Counted from the stretch's first letter, positions 23,939 through 32,306 are shown. The stretch is 64,000 bases of DNA from Anaerolineae bacterium UTCFX1 (GCA_002050275.1 MWTB01000016.1:53048-117047); one strand, 5' to 3'. The notes: generated by a model not told the origin, from the letters alone. Numbers and translations: made by a program.

Positions 23939-26332
23939 TTATAGAGTCGCATCCGGAAGTTCTTCTTCCAACGCCGATTGCCCTATTAGTGGAAACTGAT
24001 TCATCTTCATTGCATTTGAAGTGACAAAAACGCTGCTCATCACCATCGCCAGCGCGGCGAACACAGGCTGCAACAAGCCCGCCATCGCCAACCCCACGCC
24101 CGCCAGATTATAAACTACAGCCCAGCCAAGATTCTGCCGCACGCGTTTCATCGCTTCGTTCGACAGATTGAACAGCCACGGGACAACGCGCAGATCGTCG
24201 CGCATTAACACCACGTCGGAAGCGGCGCGCGCAACGTGCGTGCCGCGATTCATCGCCATCCCCACCATCGCCGCAGCAAGCGCGGGACCATCATTGATGC
24301 CGTCGCCAACCATAGCCGCATCGCCGGTCAATCGTTTCATTTTCTCGTCGGGCGTCAGTGCAGCCTGCACTGGGATTCCCAACGTCTTTTGCCAACGTTC
24401 GCCCGCGCCAACCTCATCGCCGGTCAGCACGCCTAACTCCAACCCCGATGATTGTAATTCACTTAACGCCTCTTGCGCTTCTTCGCGGATTGTTTCGCCG
24501 AGCGAGAAGATGCCGCGGACGCGCCCAGCCCAGCCCGCGTACACGACGACACGCCCCGCTTCTTTCCATGCCTCCGCTTGAGCGTCAACTTCCGCCGGCA
24601 TATCCAATCCCTCGGCAGACATGTGCCGCGCCGACCCGACTGCAATAGAAGCGCCGGACGTCGGCAATATCCCAAACACGCCAAACGCTGGAATCATCTT
24701 GAACGTTTCGGGCTTGATCAGTTTTACCTCGCGCATTTTGGCATACTCGACAACTGCGCGCGCTAACGGATGCTCCGATTCGTTCTCAATAGACGCCGCT
24801 TGCTGTAAGAACTTCATTTCATCGTCTTCGTCAACAACGAAGATATCTTGAACTTTCATCGGCAACTGTGTTAACGTGCCGGTTTTATCGAAGAAAATAC
24901 GCTTCACTTTGGCGATCCGCTCAAATACAGCGGTGCTGCGCAAAATGACTCCCGATTCAGCGGCGCGTTCGAGCGAAAGCCATAAGGTCAACGGAGTAGC
25001 CAATCCCAGCGCGCACGGACAAGCGATCAGCAGGACGGACAGCGCGACGATTAAGCCTTTCTCCACGCCGTCGAAGTGATTCCAAATTAAGAAAGTTACG
25101 GCGGCAAGCGCGAGCGCGGCAGGCGTCATCCATGCGGCAAGTTTATCCACCATGCGCTCAAGCGGAGAGCGCGCCCACAGCGCTTCATGCAACAACCGCC
25201 CAATTTGACCCGCGATCGTTGAATCACCGACAGCAGTTGCGATCACTTCAAAACTTCCATCCAGGCTGACAGTCCCGGCTTTAACTGCGTCGCCGCTGGA
25301 GTGCGCGACCGGCTTCGGTTCGCCCGTCAATAGCGATTCGTCCACATCGCCTTCGCCGAGCGCGATCAAGCCATCGGCAGGGAAACGTTCGCCGGGGCGC
25401 ACGCGGATACGCATTCCGGGCTTAAGTTCAGCGGCGGCGATCATCATATCTTCCTGCGCCGTAACCACTGTCGCCGTTTCAGGAATTTGTTCCAGTAGTT
25501 TCGTCACCGCCTTGCCGCTTGCCTTGTGCGCCTGCATTTCGAGCCAACGCCCAACAGACACTAAAAAGATCAACATGGTAGCGGTGTCAAAATATAAGCC
25601 GCCATGACCGACGATCAAGTTACGGACGGATAGTCCGAAGGCGGAAAACGTTCCGATCATGATGAGTGTATGGATGTTGGGCTGTCCGCGCAGTAAACTG
25701 GCGAACCCGGCGCGCAAGATCGGCAGACCCAGCAGAATCAAAACCGGCAGACTGGAAATTAACATCATCAGTTGGAAAAAATCTACCAGCGGCTGCGATT
25801 CGGGCGTCGCCCAGCCGAATATATCGCGCGCATAGATGCCCGCGCCGACGACCATATCGTGCAACACCATCACGCCGCCAATAGTGAGGTAGGTAAGAAA
25901 AGTCTCTTCTTCATCATGCGGTTTTTCGCTGGGCAGCGTCGCTTTATAGCCTAACGAGCGCACGCGCTTCTTCAGCGCTTTGGGGTTAATTATCGCGCTG
26001 TCATATGTGATATTAGCTTGACTTTGAATAAAATTCGTCTCAGCATTGACAACGCCTTTCGTGCGTTTCAGTTGTTCGTTGACCAACCACGCGCATGAAG
26101 AACACCACATGCCGTTGAGCGTTAATGTGACGTTCTGCACGTCTTCTTCATTAACGGCTTCCGATGTTCCAACGACAGGAGATTCCGCCAGCAACGCCGC
26201 TACTTCTCGGCAGGAAGGACAACAGAAAACGTCGCCCTGTTCGTTCGTGAGCGGATGTAGGGTCGTCAGCCCGCACAACGAACAGACGGCAAGAGTTTTT
26301 ACAGAGGAGGTCGGGTAATCTATCGCTTGCAT
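23939..26332 (-). CDS. Copper-translocating P-type ATPase (FixI/CtpA-like)
   Basis: A 797-residue P1B-type ATPase. The N-terminus has a Cys cluster (Cys17, 20, 37, 38, 41) of the metal-binding domain found in oxidase-linked ATPases, then an HMA domain with CSSC at 77-80. The intramembrane CPC is at 438-440, the phosphorylated Asp482 in DKTGT, and SEHPLA and GDGINDGPAL follow. Next to a heme-copper oxidoreductase this type usually exports Cu(I) for the CuB or CuA centres rather than for detoxification. Five bases separate it from the SafE gene upstream and 32 from the cytochrome b fusion downstream, so the three are one operon. Confidence 0.9.
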   Translation of the reverse strand: MQAIDYPTSSVKTLAVCSLCGLTTLHPLTNEQGDVFCCPSCREVAALLAESPVVGTSEAVNEEDVQNVTLTLNGMWCSSCAWLVNEQLKRTKGVVNAETNFIQSQANITYDSAIINPKALKKRVRSLGYKATLPSEKPHDEEETFLTYLTIGGVMVLHDMVVGAGIYARDIFGWATPESQPLVDFFQLMMLISSLPVLILLGLPILRAGFASLLRGQPNIHTLIMIGTFSAFGLSVRNLIVGHGGLYFDTATMLIFLVSVGRWLEMQAHKASGKAVTKLLEQIPETATVVTAQEDMMIAAAELKPGMRIRVRPGERFPADGLIALGEGDVDESLLTGEPKPVAHSSGDAVKAGTVSLDGSFEVIATAVGDSTIAGQIGRLLHEALWARSPLERMVDKLAAWMTPAALALAAVTFLIWNHFDGVEKGLIVALSVLLIACPCALGLATPLTLWLSLERAAESGVILRSTAVFERIAKVKRIFFDKTGTLTQLPMKVQDIFVVDEDDEMKFLQQAASIENESEHPLARAVVEYAKMREVKLIKPETFKMIPAFGVFGILPTSGASIAVGSARHMSAEGLDMPAEVDAQAEAWKEAGRVVVYAGWAGRVRGIFSLGETIREEAQEALSELQSSGLELGVLTGDEVGAGERWQKTLGIPVQAALTPDEKMKRLTGDAAMVGDGINDGPALAAAMVGMAMNRGTHVARAASDVVLMRDDLRVVPWLFNLSNEAMKRVRQNLGWAVVYNLAGVGLAMAGLLQPVFAALAMVMSSVFVTSNAMKMNQFPLIGQSALEEELPDATL

Positions 26333-26337
26333 ACGGT

Positions 26338-27003
26338 TTACCAGAACATGACTTTGCCGAGCATGAAATGCCCAACGAGCCCGAGCGAAGCAAATCCGCG
26401 CATGGCAAACTGAAAGCCAAAAAGCATCATCGCTACCGCAACGAGCGCGCGTGACCAGGACCGCGAATGGGTTCTATTGGCGAACCACTTTACCGCAAGC
26501 AAACTGGGAACGGTGGCAATACCGAAGACCAGCATGTTAAGCGCGCCGTATACCGGGGATTTAGAAGCGATCGCCGGCACGAGCGCGGTAAGCGTTAAGC
26601 CGCAGGGGAGGAAGCCCCACAAGACGCCGAGGACGTAGGAAGTCGGGAGCGAAGCGGATATGAACGCGCGCACGACGCGCCCCCAGCGCCGAGTCAACGA
26701 GACAAATAAAAGTTCAGGCGAGGGGACCAATCCGATAAACGCCGCCGCCAGATAGAAAGCGACCAACGCAAAGAGGATGGACAGCGCCGCTTGCAGTTTA
26801 TCGAACGACCACAACGCCTGACCAAAAGCGCCGAAAATAATTCCGAGGAATGAATAGGAGGTAATACGCCCAGCATGAGCCAGCGCCCATGCAAATTTAT
26901 TTTGAAAAGCAGGTTGGCGGTCAAAAAGAAAAACAACGGGACCGCACATCCCCACACAATGACCGAGGCTCCCCAACAAGCCCAACAACAACGAAGCCAA
27001 CAT
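26338..27003 (-). CDS. SafE/TauE-like membrane protein (oxidase-linked copper handling)
   Basis: A 221-residue protein with six predicted membrane segments, of the sulfite exporter TauE/SafE-annotated group. The N-terminal GSLGHCVGMCGPVV carries the His/Cys/Met motif common to members next to FixI-type copper ATPases, and GVLWGFLPCGLTLTAL is the second conserved motif with a proline-cysteine. Such genes sit in cbb3 and related oxidase loci and are thought to help copper delivery; direct sulfite export is not implied. It follows the heme-copper subunit I gene after a hairpin. Confidence 0.75.
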   Translation of the reverse strand: MLASLLLGLLGSLGHCVGMCGPVVFLFDRQPAFQNKFAWALAHAGRITSYSFLGIIFGAFGQALWSFDKLQAALSILFALVAFYLAAAFIGLVPSPELLFVSLTRRWGRVVRAFISASLPTSYVLGVLWGFLPCGLTLTALVPAIASKSPVYGALNMLVFGIATVPSLLAVKWFANRTHSRSWSRALVAVAMMLFGFQFAMRGFASLGLVGHFMLGKVMFW

Positions 27004-27033
27004 TGTTTACCTTAATTGTAGAAATTTACATGC

Positions 27034-27071
27034 GAAAGGCTTCGGAAGCCTTGCGGCTTCCGAAGCCTTTC
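27034..27071 (-). terminator. Hairpin between subunit I and the SafE gene
   Basis: GAAAGGCTTCGGAAGCC, loop of four, and the matching 17-base arm form a long perfect stem, but the T-tail on the minus strand is short. It may give partial termination or stabilise the 3' end of the oxidase transcript. Confidence 0.7.
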
Positions 27072-27079
27072 TTGCTAAA

Positions 27080-28807
27080 CTAACGAATAAACCACGTACG
27101 CCCGAGCAGCCACCAGTTCGTAAAGTAGTACACGGCGAACCAAACGAGGAAGGCGAAAACCAGCACGAACGCGCCTCTTGGCTGATTTTGCTTATCTTCC
27201 ATCATATGGTCGGTCAGTTTCGTCGATTCGAGCACCGGGTTGCCGTCGCCGGAGACCAGCAACAGTTTGTTCGCTTCCGTGCGCGGACCCGTAAGGACGG
27301 ATACGAACACAACCGTAACAAACATGATACCGCCGATCACCGCGAGAATCGCACCGATGCCAAAGATAGCGAGCGTGAGTTCAACCGTGCCGGGCACTAC
27401 GCCGGCGAAAGTGATATCCCAGTTACGGCGCGAAACGCCTTGTAAGCCGCTGGTGATCATGCCAAGGGATAGCAGGAGCATTCCGCCGCCAAAAATATAA
27501 GGCTGCCAGACCGCCCATTTCTTGAGCTTCAATTCTTTGCGGAAGATGAGCGGGATGAGGTAGTAGGTTAAACCCATGAAGGCGGTAGTCGTTCCAGATA
27601 CGACGGTCGCGTGGAAGTGGCCCGGCAGGCGCATGGTGTTATGGACCAGCATGTTGATCTGCTCGGTGCCGATGACTACGCCGGTCACCCCGCCAACCCA
27701 ACCGAAGATCACAATGGAAATAACCAAGGCTGAGAAACCCGGCTCCTTCCATGGCGCGTTACGAAGCCAGCCGAACAAGCCCTTTCGATAGCCTTTGGCG
27801 CGTAGGGCAACTTCCATAGCCGCGGGGATCGAGAACGCATGCATCATCGAGCCAAGCACAGCAAGATACATGGCATAGGAGGTGTTGACCGCCTTCCAGG
27901 CGAAAGACAAGCCGGGGTCTCCCAACAGGTGGTGAGCCGCGCCAAGGTTGATGAAGAACAGGTAAAGCACGAACGCCAAGCGCGAGAATTTCTCATTGAC
28001 CGGGCGGATGCCTACTGTGATCTGCGCCAAGGAATACCAGATGGAGATCATCGCGGCAAGGTTAACTTGCTGAGCAGGATGGCCGAAACCCCAGAAGAAG
28101 TTGCGGTAAATGCCCGGGTCAAAGCTGGAGATAACGCCCATAGACCAGAGGAAAGCCGGCACGATCGCCGCCGCGCCTTGCAACAGGGTGTAGGTCGCCA
28201 AGATCGCGGCGGTCATGAACCCAAAGGCAACCAACGGCATTGAGCCTTCAAAGCGCTTCTCGCGTTTGGCGACTACGATATTGATAAAGAACGTAGCCAC
28301 CGCGATCAACGCGCCAACCGCGAACAGAATATAACTGAGATAGAACACCGGGCTGGCTTTCAGCGGCATATACGCCGTGTAGGCTACCGTGTTCCTGGGG
28401 TCGAACAGCACGACAACATTCGCCGTCAAACCGCCAATCGTCATTAAGATAAAGCCAAGCCAGGCAAGTTTGGGCGCGGCATGTCGCGCATTAAGCAATA
28501 CGGTCGAACCGAAGTGCAAACCCGCGATCTCGAAGAACACCATCCAAGCAATCAGCATGTCAATGCCGTGCAGGGTGAGCAGGCGATAGAACCAAGTCGC
28601 ATCCAGTAAGTGAAACGTCTGCCAACGCGTGAGCGCGATCAGGAGCGCGGCAATGCCGCCGATCGTCAACGTCAAAACCGCCATCACCGCATTCGCGATG
28701 ATCAGCCGTTCCGCGTGCATATCCACTTTCAGAGTTAGAACCGGGCAAGTGCGATAGTCGTCCTTCGCGCCCTTCACCCAGGGAAATGTAGGGGCAAGCG
28801 TTGCCAT
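27080..28807 (-). CDS. Heme-copper oxidoreductase subunit I, Tyr-less active site
   Basis: A 575-residue catalytic subunit with about 13 membrane segments. Low-spin heme ligands are His80 and His399, the high-spin heme ligand His397 (GHFHATV), and the CuB ligands His243, His292 and His293 (AAHHLLGDP). In oxygen reductases of the A and B type His243 begins H-P-x-x-Y with a cross-linked Tyr; here the motif is GHPAQQV, so Gln247 replaces that Tyr. The rest is closest to B-type (ba3-like) enzymes. Without the Tyr it could be a nitric oxide reductase of the newer heme-copper families or an unusual oxidase. The operon includes a CuA subunit and a 52-residue membrane peptide. Confidence 0.85.
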   Translation of the reverse strand: MATLAPTFPWVKGAKDDYRTCPVLTLKVDMHAERLIIANAVMAVLTLTIGGIAALLIALTRWQTFHLLDATWFYRLLTLHGIDMLIAWMVFFEIAGLHFGSTVLLNARHAAPKLAWLGFILMTIGGLTANVVVLFDPRNTVAYTAYMPLKASPVFYLSYILFAVGALIAVATFFINIVVAKREKRFEGSMPLVAFGFMTAAILATYTLLQGAAAIVPAFLWSMGVISSFDPGIYRNFFWGFGHPAQQVNLAAMISIWYSLAQITVGIRPVNEKFSRLAFVLYLFFINLGAAHHLLGDPGLSFAWKAVNTSYAMYLAVLGSMMHAFSIPAAMEVALRAKGYRKGLFGWLRNAPWKEPGFSALVISIVIFGWVGGVTGVVIGTEQINMLVHNTMRLPGHFHATVVSGTTTAFMGLTYYLIPLIFRKELKLKKWAVWQPYIFGGGMLLLSLGMITSGLQGVSRRNWDITFAGVVPGTVELTLAIFGIGAILAVIGGIMFVTVVFVSVLTGPRTEANKLLLVSGDGNPVLESTKLTDHMMEDKQNQPRGAFVLVFAFLVWFAVYYFTNWWLLGRTWFIR

Positions 28808-28818
28808 ACCATTTTCTC

Positions 28819-29349
28819 CTATTTCACGATGATCTTACCCACCATTGTATGGTGACCAAGATAACAATATTCATTACAAACAATAGTAAAATCGCCGGAC
28901 GAAGTGGGCGTGATGGTCGCCACATAATCATAGCCGGGCAAAACTTGCAGGTTGATATTCACGGGCTGAAGCGAAAAGCCATGGTTATAATCCATCGAGG
29001 AAAGATGCAAGCGATATTCTTTGCCTTTTTCCAATTGCAAGATGGGATACCATTGCCAGGCGCTGGCGCGGATGTATACATCGCTGCCGGCGGGCGGAGC
29101 GACGACCGGGAAAGGAATTCCGTTGATGCTCTCTTCGCCGATCTGATACTTTGCCACAAATTCGTTCACTGTAACGGCGTATTGTTGCGGCGTGGTGCGG
29201 TACGTCTCGGTCGGCACATTTTGCTTACCCTGGAAATACCAGAGCGGCATCATGATCGTCAAGAAGATACACCAAACCAGAGCAACGGTAAGCCACGTCT
29301 TCTCCAGACGATCCATTGGCTTCCACCAATTCTGTTCAGGCGCTAACAT
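28819..29349 (-). CDS. Heme-copper oxidoreductase subunit II (CuA)
   Basis: A 176-residue subunit with one N-terminal membrane segment (about 19-39) and a periplasm-facing cupredoxin domain. The CuA ligands are all present: His123, Cys158, Glu160 (backbone), Cys162, His166 and Met169 in CNEYCYLGHHTM, and ASAWQWYP is the electron-entry tryptophan region. It accepts electrons from a soluble or anchored cytochrome c, and one is encoded divergently at 29799. A binuclear copper site means the complex is fed by cytochrome c rather than quinol. RBS AAAGGAGA precedes the start. Confidence 0.9.
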   Translation of the reverse strand: MLAPEQNWWKPMDRLEKTWLTVALVWCIFLTIMMPLWYFQGKQNVPTETYRTTPQQYAVTVNEFVAKYQIGEESINGIPFPVVAPPAGSDVYIRASAWQWYPILQLEKGKEYRLHLSSMDYNHGFSLQPVNINLQVLPGYDYVATITPTSSGDFTIVCNEYCYLGHHTMVGKIIVK

Positions 29350-29376
29350 AATTCAAGTCTCCTTTTATAAGATCGG

Positions 29377-29535
29377 CTACGGCGCCGGCGGAACGCTCAA
29401 CAGGTCCATAATCCCCCACACGTTGTAGATCAACGTGCTGATGAGCAACGACGCTACAAACAATATCCAGACGTTATCGAACAGCTTCTGGCCCCACGAC
29501 ATGGGTTCGCGTTCTTGATTTTCTTTCTCAGACAT
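29377..29535 (-). CDS. 52-residue single-span subunit of the heme-copper complex
   Basis: A short gene of 52 codons: MSEKENQEREPMSWGQKLF, then a membrane span (about VWILFVASLLISTLIYNVW) and a short proline-rich end. An AAGGAGA ribosome-binding site lies eight bases before the ATG, and subunit II follows after 27 bases with its own ribosome-binding site. It resembles in size and topology the small subunit IIa of ba3-type oxidases, which supplies the missing transmembrane helix. It is the first gene of the minus-strand operon, directly behind the operator region. Confidence 0.8.
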   Translation of the reverse strand: MSEKENQEREPMSWGQKLFDNVWILFVASLLISTLIYNVWGIMDLLSVPPAP

Positions 29536-29607
29536 GGCATTCTCCTTTTCGCAATCTCCTCGTTTGATAAAATAACGCCCAGATTCCTAGGCTTGAAAAT
29601 ATCCGTC

Positions 29608-29613
29608 ATGATA
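29608..29613 (-). promoter_or_regulatory. Candidate -10 box of the heme-copper operon
   Basis: TATCAT on the minus strand, preceded by a T-rich stretch without a clear -35. A start near 29601 would put the first CRP-like site centre near -42, a class II activator position. Confidence 0.4.
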
Positions 29614-29635
29614 GCATCGCCAGAGACAAAACAAA

Positions 29636-29675
29636 TGTGATAAATGTCACGTCATGCGGCGTGACATTTATCAGG
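29636..29675. promoter_or_regulatory. Two inverted CRP/FNR-family operator copies
   Basis: TGTGATAAATGTCACG (29636-29651) matches the CRP pattern TGTGA-N6-TCACA in nine of ten positions. CGTGACATTTATCAGG (29660-29675) is its inverted copy, 14 of 16 bases identical. Together they form a larger palindrome with 13-base arms between the divergent heme-copper operon and cytochrome c gene. Confidence 0.7.
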
Positions 29676-29682
29676 ATTGCGT

Positions 29683-29688
29683 TATAAT
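29683..29688 (+). promoter_or_regulatory. -10 box of the cytochrome c gene
   Basis: TATAAT directly behind the second operator copy; the -35 position overlaps that copy, so a bound regulator would either replace or block the -35 contact. Confidence 0.55.
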
Positions 29689-29691
29689 AGT

Positions 29692-29761
29692 TTTATAAGG
29701 TTTAATGGCTCCTCTAAGGAGGCGTCCGCGCCCTCCCGGAAGGTTGTTTTAATCTTATAAA
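29692..29761 (+). promoter_or_regulatory. Structured leader with a 15-codon upstream frame
   Basis: TTTATAAGGTT (29692-29702) can pair with AATCTTATAAA (29751-29761), enclosing a CTCCT/AGGAG hairpin (29709-29721) and a weaker TCCG/CGGA hairpin. Inside, ATG at 29705 opens 15 codons, MAPLRRRPRPPGRLF, ending at 29752, with AAGG just upstream. The PPG run is a known slow-translation motif. Whether this is a leader peptide or chance is open. Confidence 0.35.
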
Positions 29762-29798
29762 TCATATTCAATATAAGGAGTTTGGAGGTTCACCTACT

Positions 29799-30194
29799 AT
29801 GAAGAAAGCGCTAGTAACACTTCTCTTAATGGGCGCCGTGCTTCTCGCCGCATGCGGCTCAGGTTCAGCGGCTGCCACGCTAGAGCCGGTCCCCGCAGAT
29901 TACGCCGGCAAGACCAACCCATTCGGAGCCGACGCCGCCGCTGACGGCGCAAAAATATTCCAAGCCAACTGCGAATCGTGCCACGGTCCCCAAGGACACG
30001 GCGACGGTCCTGCGGGCGCCGCGCTCGATCCTAAACCGCGGAATTTGTCTGAATTTGTGCCGTCCGTTGGCGACGACTACCTATTTTGGCGCATTAGCAC
30101 GGGCGTGCCCGGCACGTCTATGCCGCCTTGGGCTGGCATCCTGAGCGACGACCAGATCTGGCAGGTCATTTCCTTCGCTCACACCTTGAAGTAA
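29799..30194 (+). CDS. Monoheme cytochrome c lipoprotein
   Basis: A 131-residue class I cytochrome c. The signal peptide ends in lipobox LLAAC (Cys19), giving a lipid-anchored protein on the outer face. CESCH at 58-62 binds the heme and Met108 (GTSMPPW) is the distal ligand. It is the likely electron donor to the CuA subunit encoded divergently. An AAGGAGTTTGGAGG ribosome-binding region lies upstream behind a structured leader, and a strong terminator follows 14 bases after the stop. Confidence 0.9.
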   Translation: MKKALVTLLLMGAVLLAACGSGSAAATLEPVPADYAGKTNPFGADAAADGAKIFQANCESCHGPQGHGDGPAGAALDPKPRNLSEFVPSVGDDYLFWRISTGVPGTSMPPWAGILSDDQIWQVISFAHTLK

Positions 30195-30208
30195 AGAACG
30201 ATTAAAGT

Positions 30209-30245
30209 AAAAAAAGCGGCGCGACGACATCGCGCCGCTTTTTTA
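30209..30245 (+). terminator. Terminator of the cytochrome c gene
   Basis: AAAAAAGCGGCGCG, loop ACGACAT, CGCGCCGCTTTTTT: a perfect stem with a T-tail on both strands. Confidence 0.95.
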
Positions 30246-30276
30246 TTATCAATAGATAACGCGCAACTGAAGCGGG

Positions 30277-30282
30277 TATAAT
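30277..30282 (+). promoter_or_regulatory. -10 box of the aminotransferase gene
   Basis: TATAAT in GGGTATAATCCG; unlike several genes here it leaves a leader of about 40 bases with a clear GGAGG. Confidence 0.5.
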
Positions 30283-30326
30283 CCGTGCGTAAGAGTTAAT
30301 TCCAATCTCATCGTTTGGAGGCGCTC

Positions 30327-31244
30327 GTGGATCTTTCGAAGCATGCTTATTTTGAGGGCAAGATCGTTCCCCTATCGGAAGCAAACGTCAGCATTGCATC
30401 GCACGCGTTCTTGTATGGAACCTCTGTGTTCAGCGGGATGCGGGCTTTCTGGAATAAAGAGCGGAAACGCCTCTTTATTTTTCGCCCTTACGATCATTTT
30501 CGCAGACTGTTGCATTCCGCACGCATGATGGCGATGCAGACGAGTTACGACGAAGAGAGTCTGATTCGAATCACGCTCGATCTTTTGCAGACGGATAGCT
30601 GGAAACAAGATATTTATTTTCGCCCTACGTTTTATAAAGCAGACCTTGGAATCGGCGTTCGGCTCCACGATGTGAGCGATGATTTCTGCATCTTCGTTAT
30701 GGCGTATGAAAAATATGTGAAGAACGATTCGAACGCGCACGTCACCTTTTCTTCATGGCGGCGCATTGACGATAACGCGATTCCCGCGCGCGGCAAAATA
30801 GCGGGCGCGTACGTCAACTCGGCGCTCATCAAGTCGGACGCGGTACGTTCGGGCTTCGACGAAGCGCTGGCGTTAGATCAGAACGGGCACGTTTCAGAAG
30901 GCTCGGCGATGAATGTGTTCATGGTGCGCGACAGCGTATTAATCACGCCGCCTGTGACAGATAACATTCTTGAGGGCGTCACGCGCAAAACCGTGATCGA
31001 ACTTGCCCGCCGCGAATTAGGGATTGAAGTTGTTGAACGATCCATTGACCGCACGGAAGTATTCGCCGCCGAAGAAATGTTCTTTACCGGCACTGCAGCG
31101 GGCGTCACAGGCATCACAAAAGTAGATCATCGCCTCATCGGCACAGGCGAGATGGGACCCATCGCGACGCAATTACGAACGTTGTACGAGGACACGATCT
31201 ACGCAAGAAATCCAAAATACGAACATTGGAATATAGCGGTATAA
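30327..31244 (+). CDS. ilvE: Branched-chain amino acid aminotransferase (class IV)
   Basis: A 305-residue PLP-dependent aminotransferase of fold type IV. It interconverts Leu, Ile and Val with their 2-oxo acids. FGMR-type substrate loop (here FSGMRAFW), RGKIAGAYVNSAL with the PLP lysine region, and EEMFFTGTAAGVTGI for phosphate binding are clear family features. I prefer GTG at 30327, five bases after GGAGG; the TTG at 30315 would overlap that ribosome-binding site. It stands alone, without other ilv or leu genes. Confidence 0.9.
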   Translation: MDLSKHAYFEGKIVPLSEANVSIASHAFLYGTSVFSGMRAFWNKERKRLFIFRPYDHFRRLLHSARMMAMQTSYDEESLIRITLDLLQTDSWKQDIYFRPTFYKADLGIGVRLHDVSDDFCIFVMAYEKYVKNDSNAHVTFSSWRRIDDNAIPARGKIAGAYVNSALIKSDAVRSGFDEALALDQNGHVSEGSAMNVFMVRDSVLITPPVTDNILEGVTRKTVIELARRELGIEVVERSIDRTEVFAAEEMFFTGTAAGVTGITKVDHRLIGTGEMGPIATQLRTLYEDTIYARNPKYEHWNIAV

Positions 31245-31574
31245 GTAGGCTGCGCACAGGCAATAGGCTCTGTCCTCCCACCCCCATCCGTCCCAGGCAC
31301 AAAATAGCCCGAGTATCCAGCCAGTTTATTGGCAGAGACAACTTTGGGCTACAGGATGTTTTTGCTTGATATAGTTTTTACGAGTATTTTTCTATGCTGG
31401 CTTTTCACGCTCTCCCCAAGGTAAAGGTTATCTAGATACACTGTCTCTATTTGATCTACTGTTACCCCGCCGCGAAATCCGTGTACCAAAAGAATTGGGA
31501 AGAATTATTCAGTCGCAGAGTCGCGCGAGCGCCAACGATCTCTGCGACTGGAGAAGTTCGCTTTTGCAAACGAT
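31245..31574. other. Gene-free 330-base stretch between convergent genes
   Basis: No open frame with coding character and no RNA gene is seen. It holds a hairpin near the minus-strand gene (31510-31550), a GCCCGAGT/GGGCTA pairing of low strength, and a CCGCGAAATCCGTGTACC run similar to the spacer at 4315-4345. Confidence 0.6.
31510..31550 (-). terminator. Possible terminator of the minus-strand gene at 31575
   Basis: CAGTCGCAGAG and CTCTGCGACTG form 11 perfect pairs around a 19-base loop, followed on the minus strand by an AT-rich tail rather than a clean T run. Confidence 0.4.
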
Positions 31575-32306
31575 TTACTGATTCTTCTTGAAGCGCACCA
31601 ACACCAGATTTTTCGAACAATCTTCCGATGTCTTTATCGCGACCTTATCAGACAACGGCAAGCCGTTCAAGTCCACCAGCTGAATGTACAACGTAGACGA
31701 CGTAAAAGGAACGTTTCCGAGCGCGAACTCAAATCCCGATTCGCCGTATGGCTTATTAATTCCGCTGACCGTTTGTTGCTCAATAAGCTTGTTGTCTAAT
31801 GAACCGCGCAAGACAATCACCTGTCCAATGATGGGGCTGTTCTTCGCATCCACTACCGTCCCGCCAATGCCCGTCCAACCGCACAACAGGTCGGGATAAA
31901 TGATCGTGCTTGCCACTTGTGAAACTGAAGCGGTGAATTGCGCTTTGGGCGTGCTGGTAGGCTTGGGCGTACGCGTCGGCGGGTACAGCGAAATAGGCGT
32001 ATCCGACGCTACCGGAGTAAATGTAGGGCGCAGCGTGCTCGTCGCCGTTAACACTGGCGTAGGAGAAGGCGTCCAGGTCGGTTCTAGTTGAATCGGCGTG
32101 ATGGTCGGCGTGGGAGATTGCAAGCCAAAGCCCGCCCGGCCCGGGGGCAAAATATTAAGGCTCGATTCGGGGTTCACAAAAATCAACCCAAAATACGCCG
32201 CCAGTCCCGTCGTAGCGAGCAATGCCAACGCAGACAGCAGGTCCCATATCCGCATCCCGCCGCGGGGTTTTGAAGATCGCCCATCAAAATCAAATTCATC
32301 GCTCAT
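31575..32306 (-). CDS. Membrane-anchored protein with Pro/Thr linker and beta domain
   Basis: A 243-residue protein: a short basic N-terminus, one membrane segment (about 24-46), a Pro/Thr-rich linker (about 63-122) and an outer domain of about 110 residues. That domain (GIGGTVVDAKNSPIIGQVIV) resembles carboxypeptidase-regulatory-like or Ig-like beta sandwiches. Two Cys (in LLCGW and EDCSK) may form a disulfide. Function unknown; the architecture resembles the lipoproteins at 45612-50733 in its linker. It follows the foldase gene by 27 bases and is likely co-transcribed. Confidence 0.7.
   Translation of the reverse strand: MSDEFDFDGRSSKPRGGMRIWDLLSALALLATTGLAAYFGLIFVNPESSLNILPPGRAGFGLQSPTPTITPIQLEPTWTPSPTPVLTATSTLRPTFTPVASDTPISLYPPTRTPKPTSTPKAQFTASVSQVASTIIYPDLLCGWTGIGGTVVDAKNSPIIGQVIVLRGSLDNKLIEQQTVSGINKPYGESGFEFALGNVPFTSSTLYIQLVDLNGLPLSDKVAIKTSEDCSKNLVLVRFKKNQ

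Noticed and set aside
31245..31574. Hidden tRNA or small gene in the 330-base gap
   Set aside because: No cloverleaf, T-loop sequence or coding frame was found.
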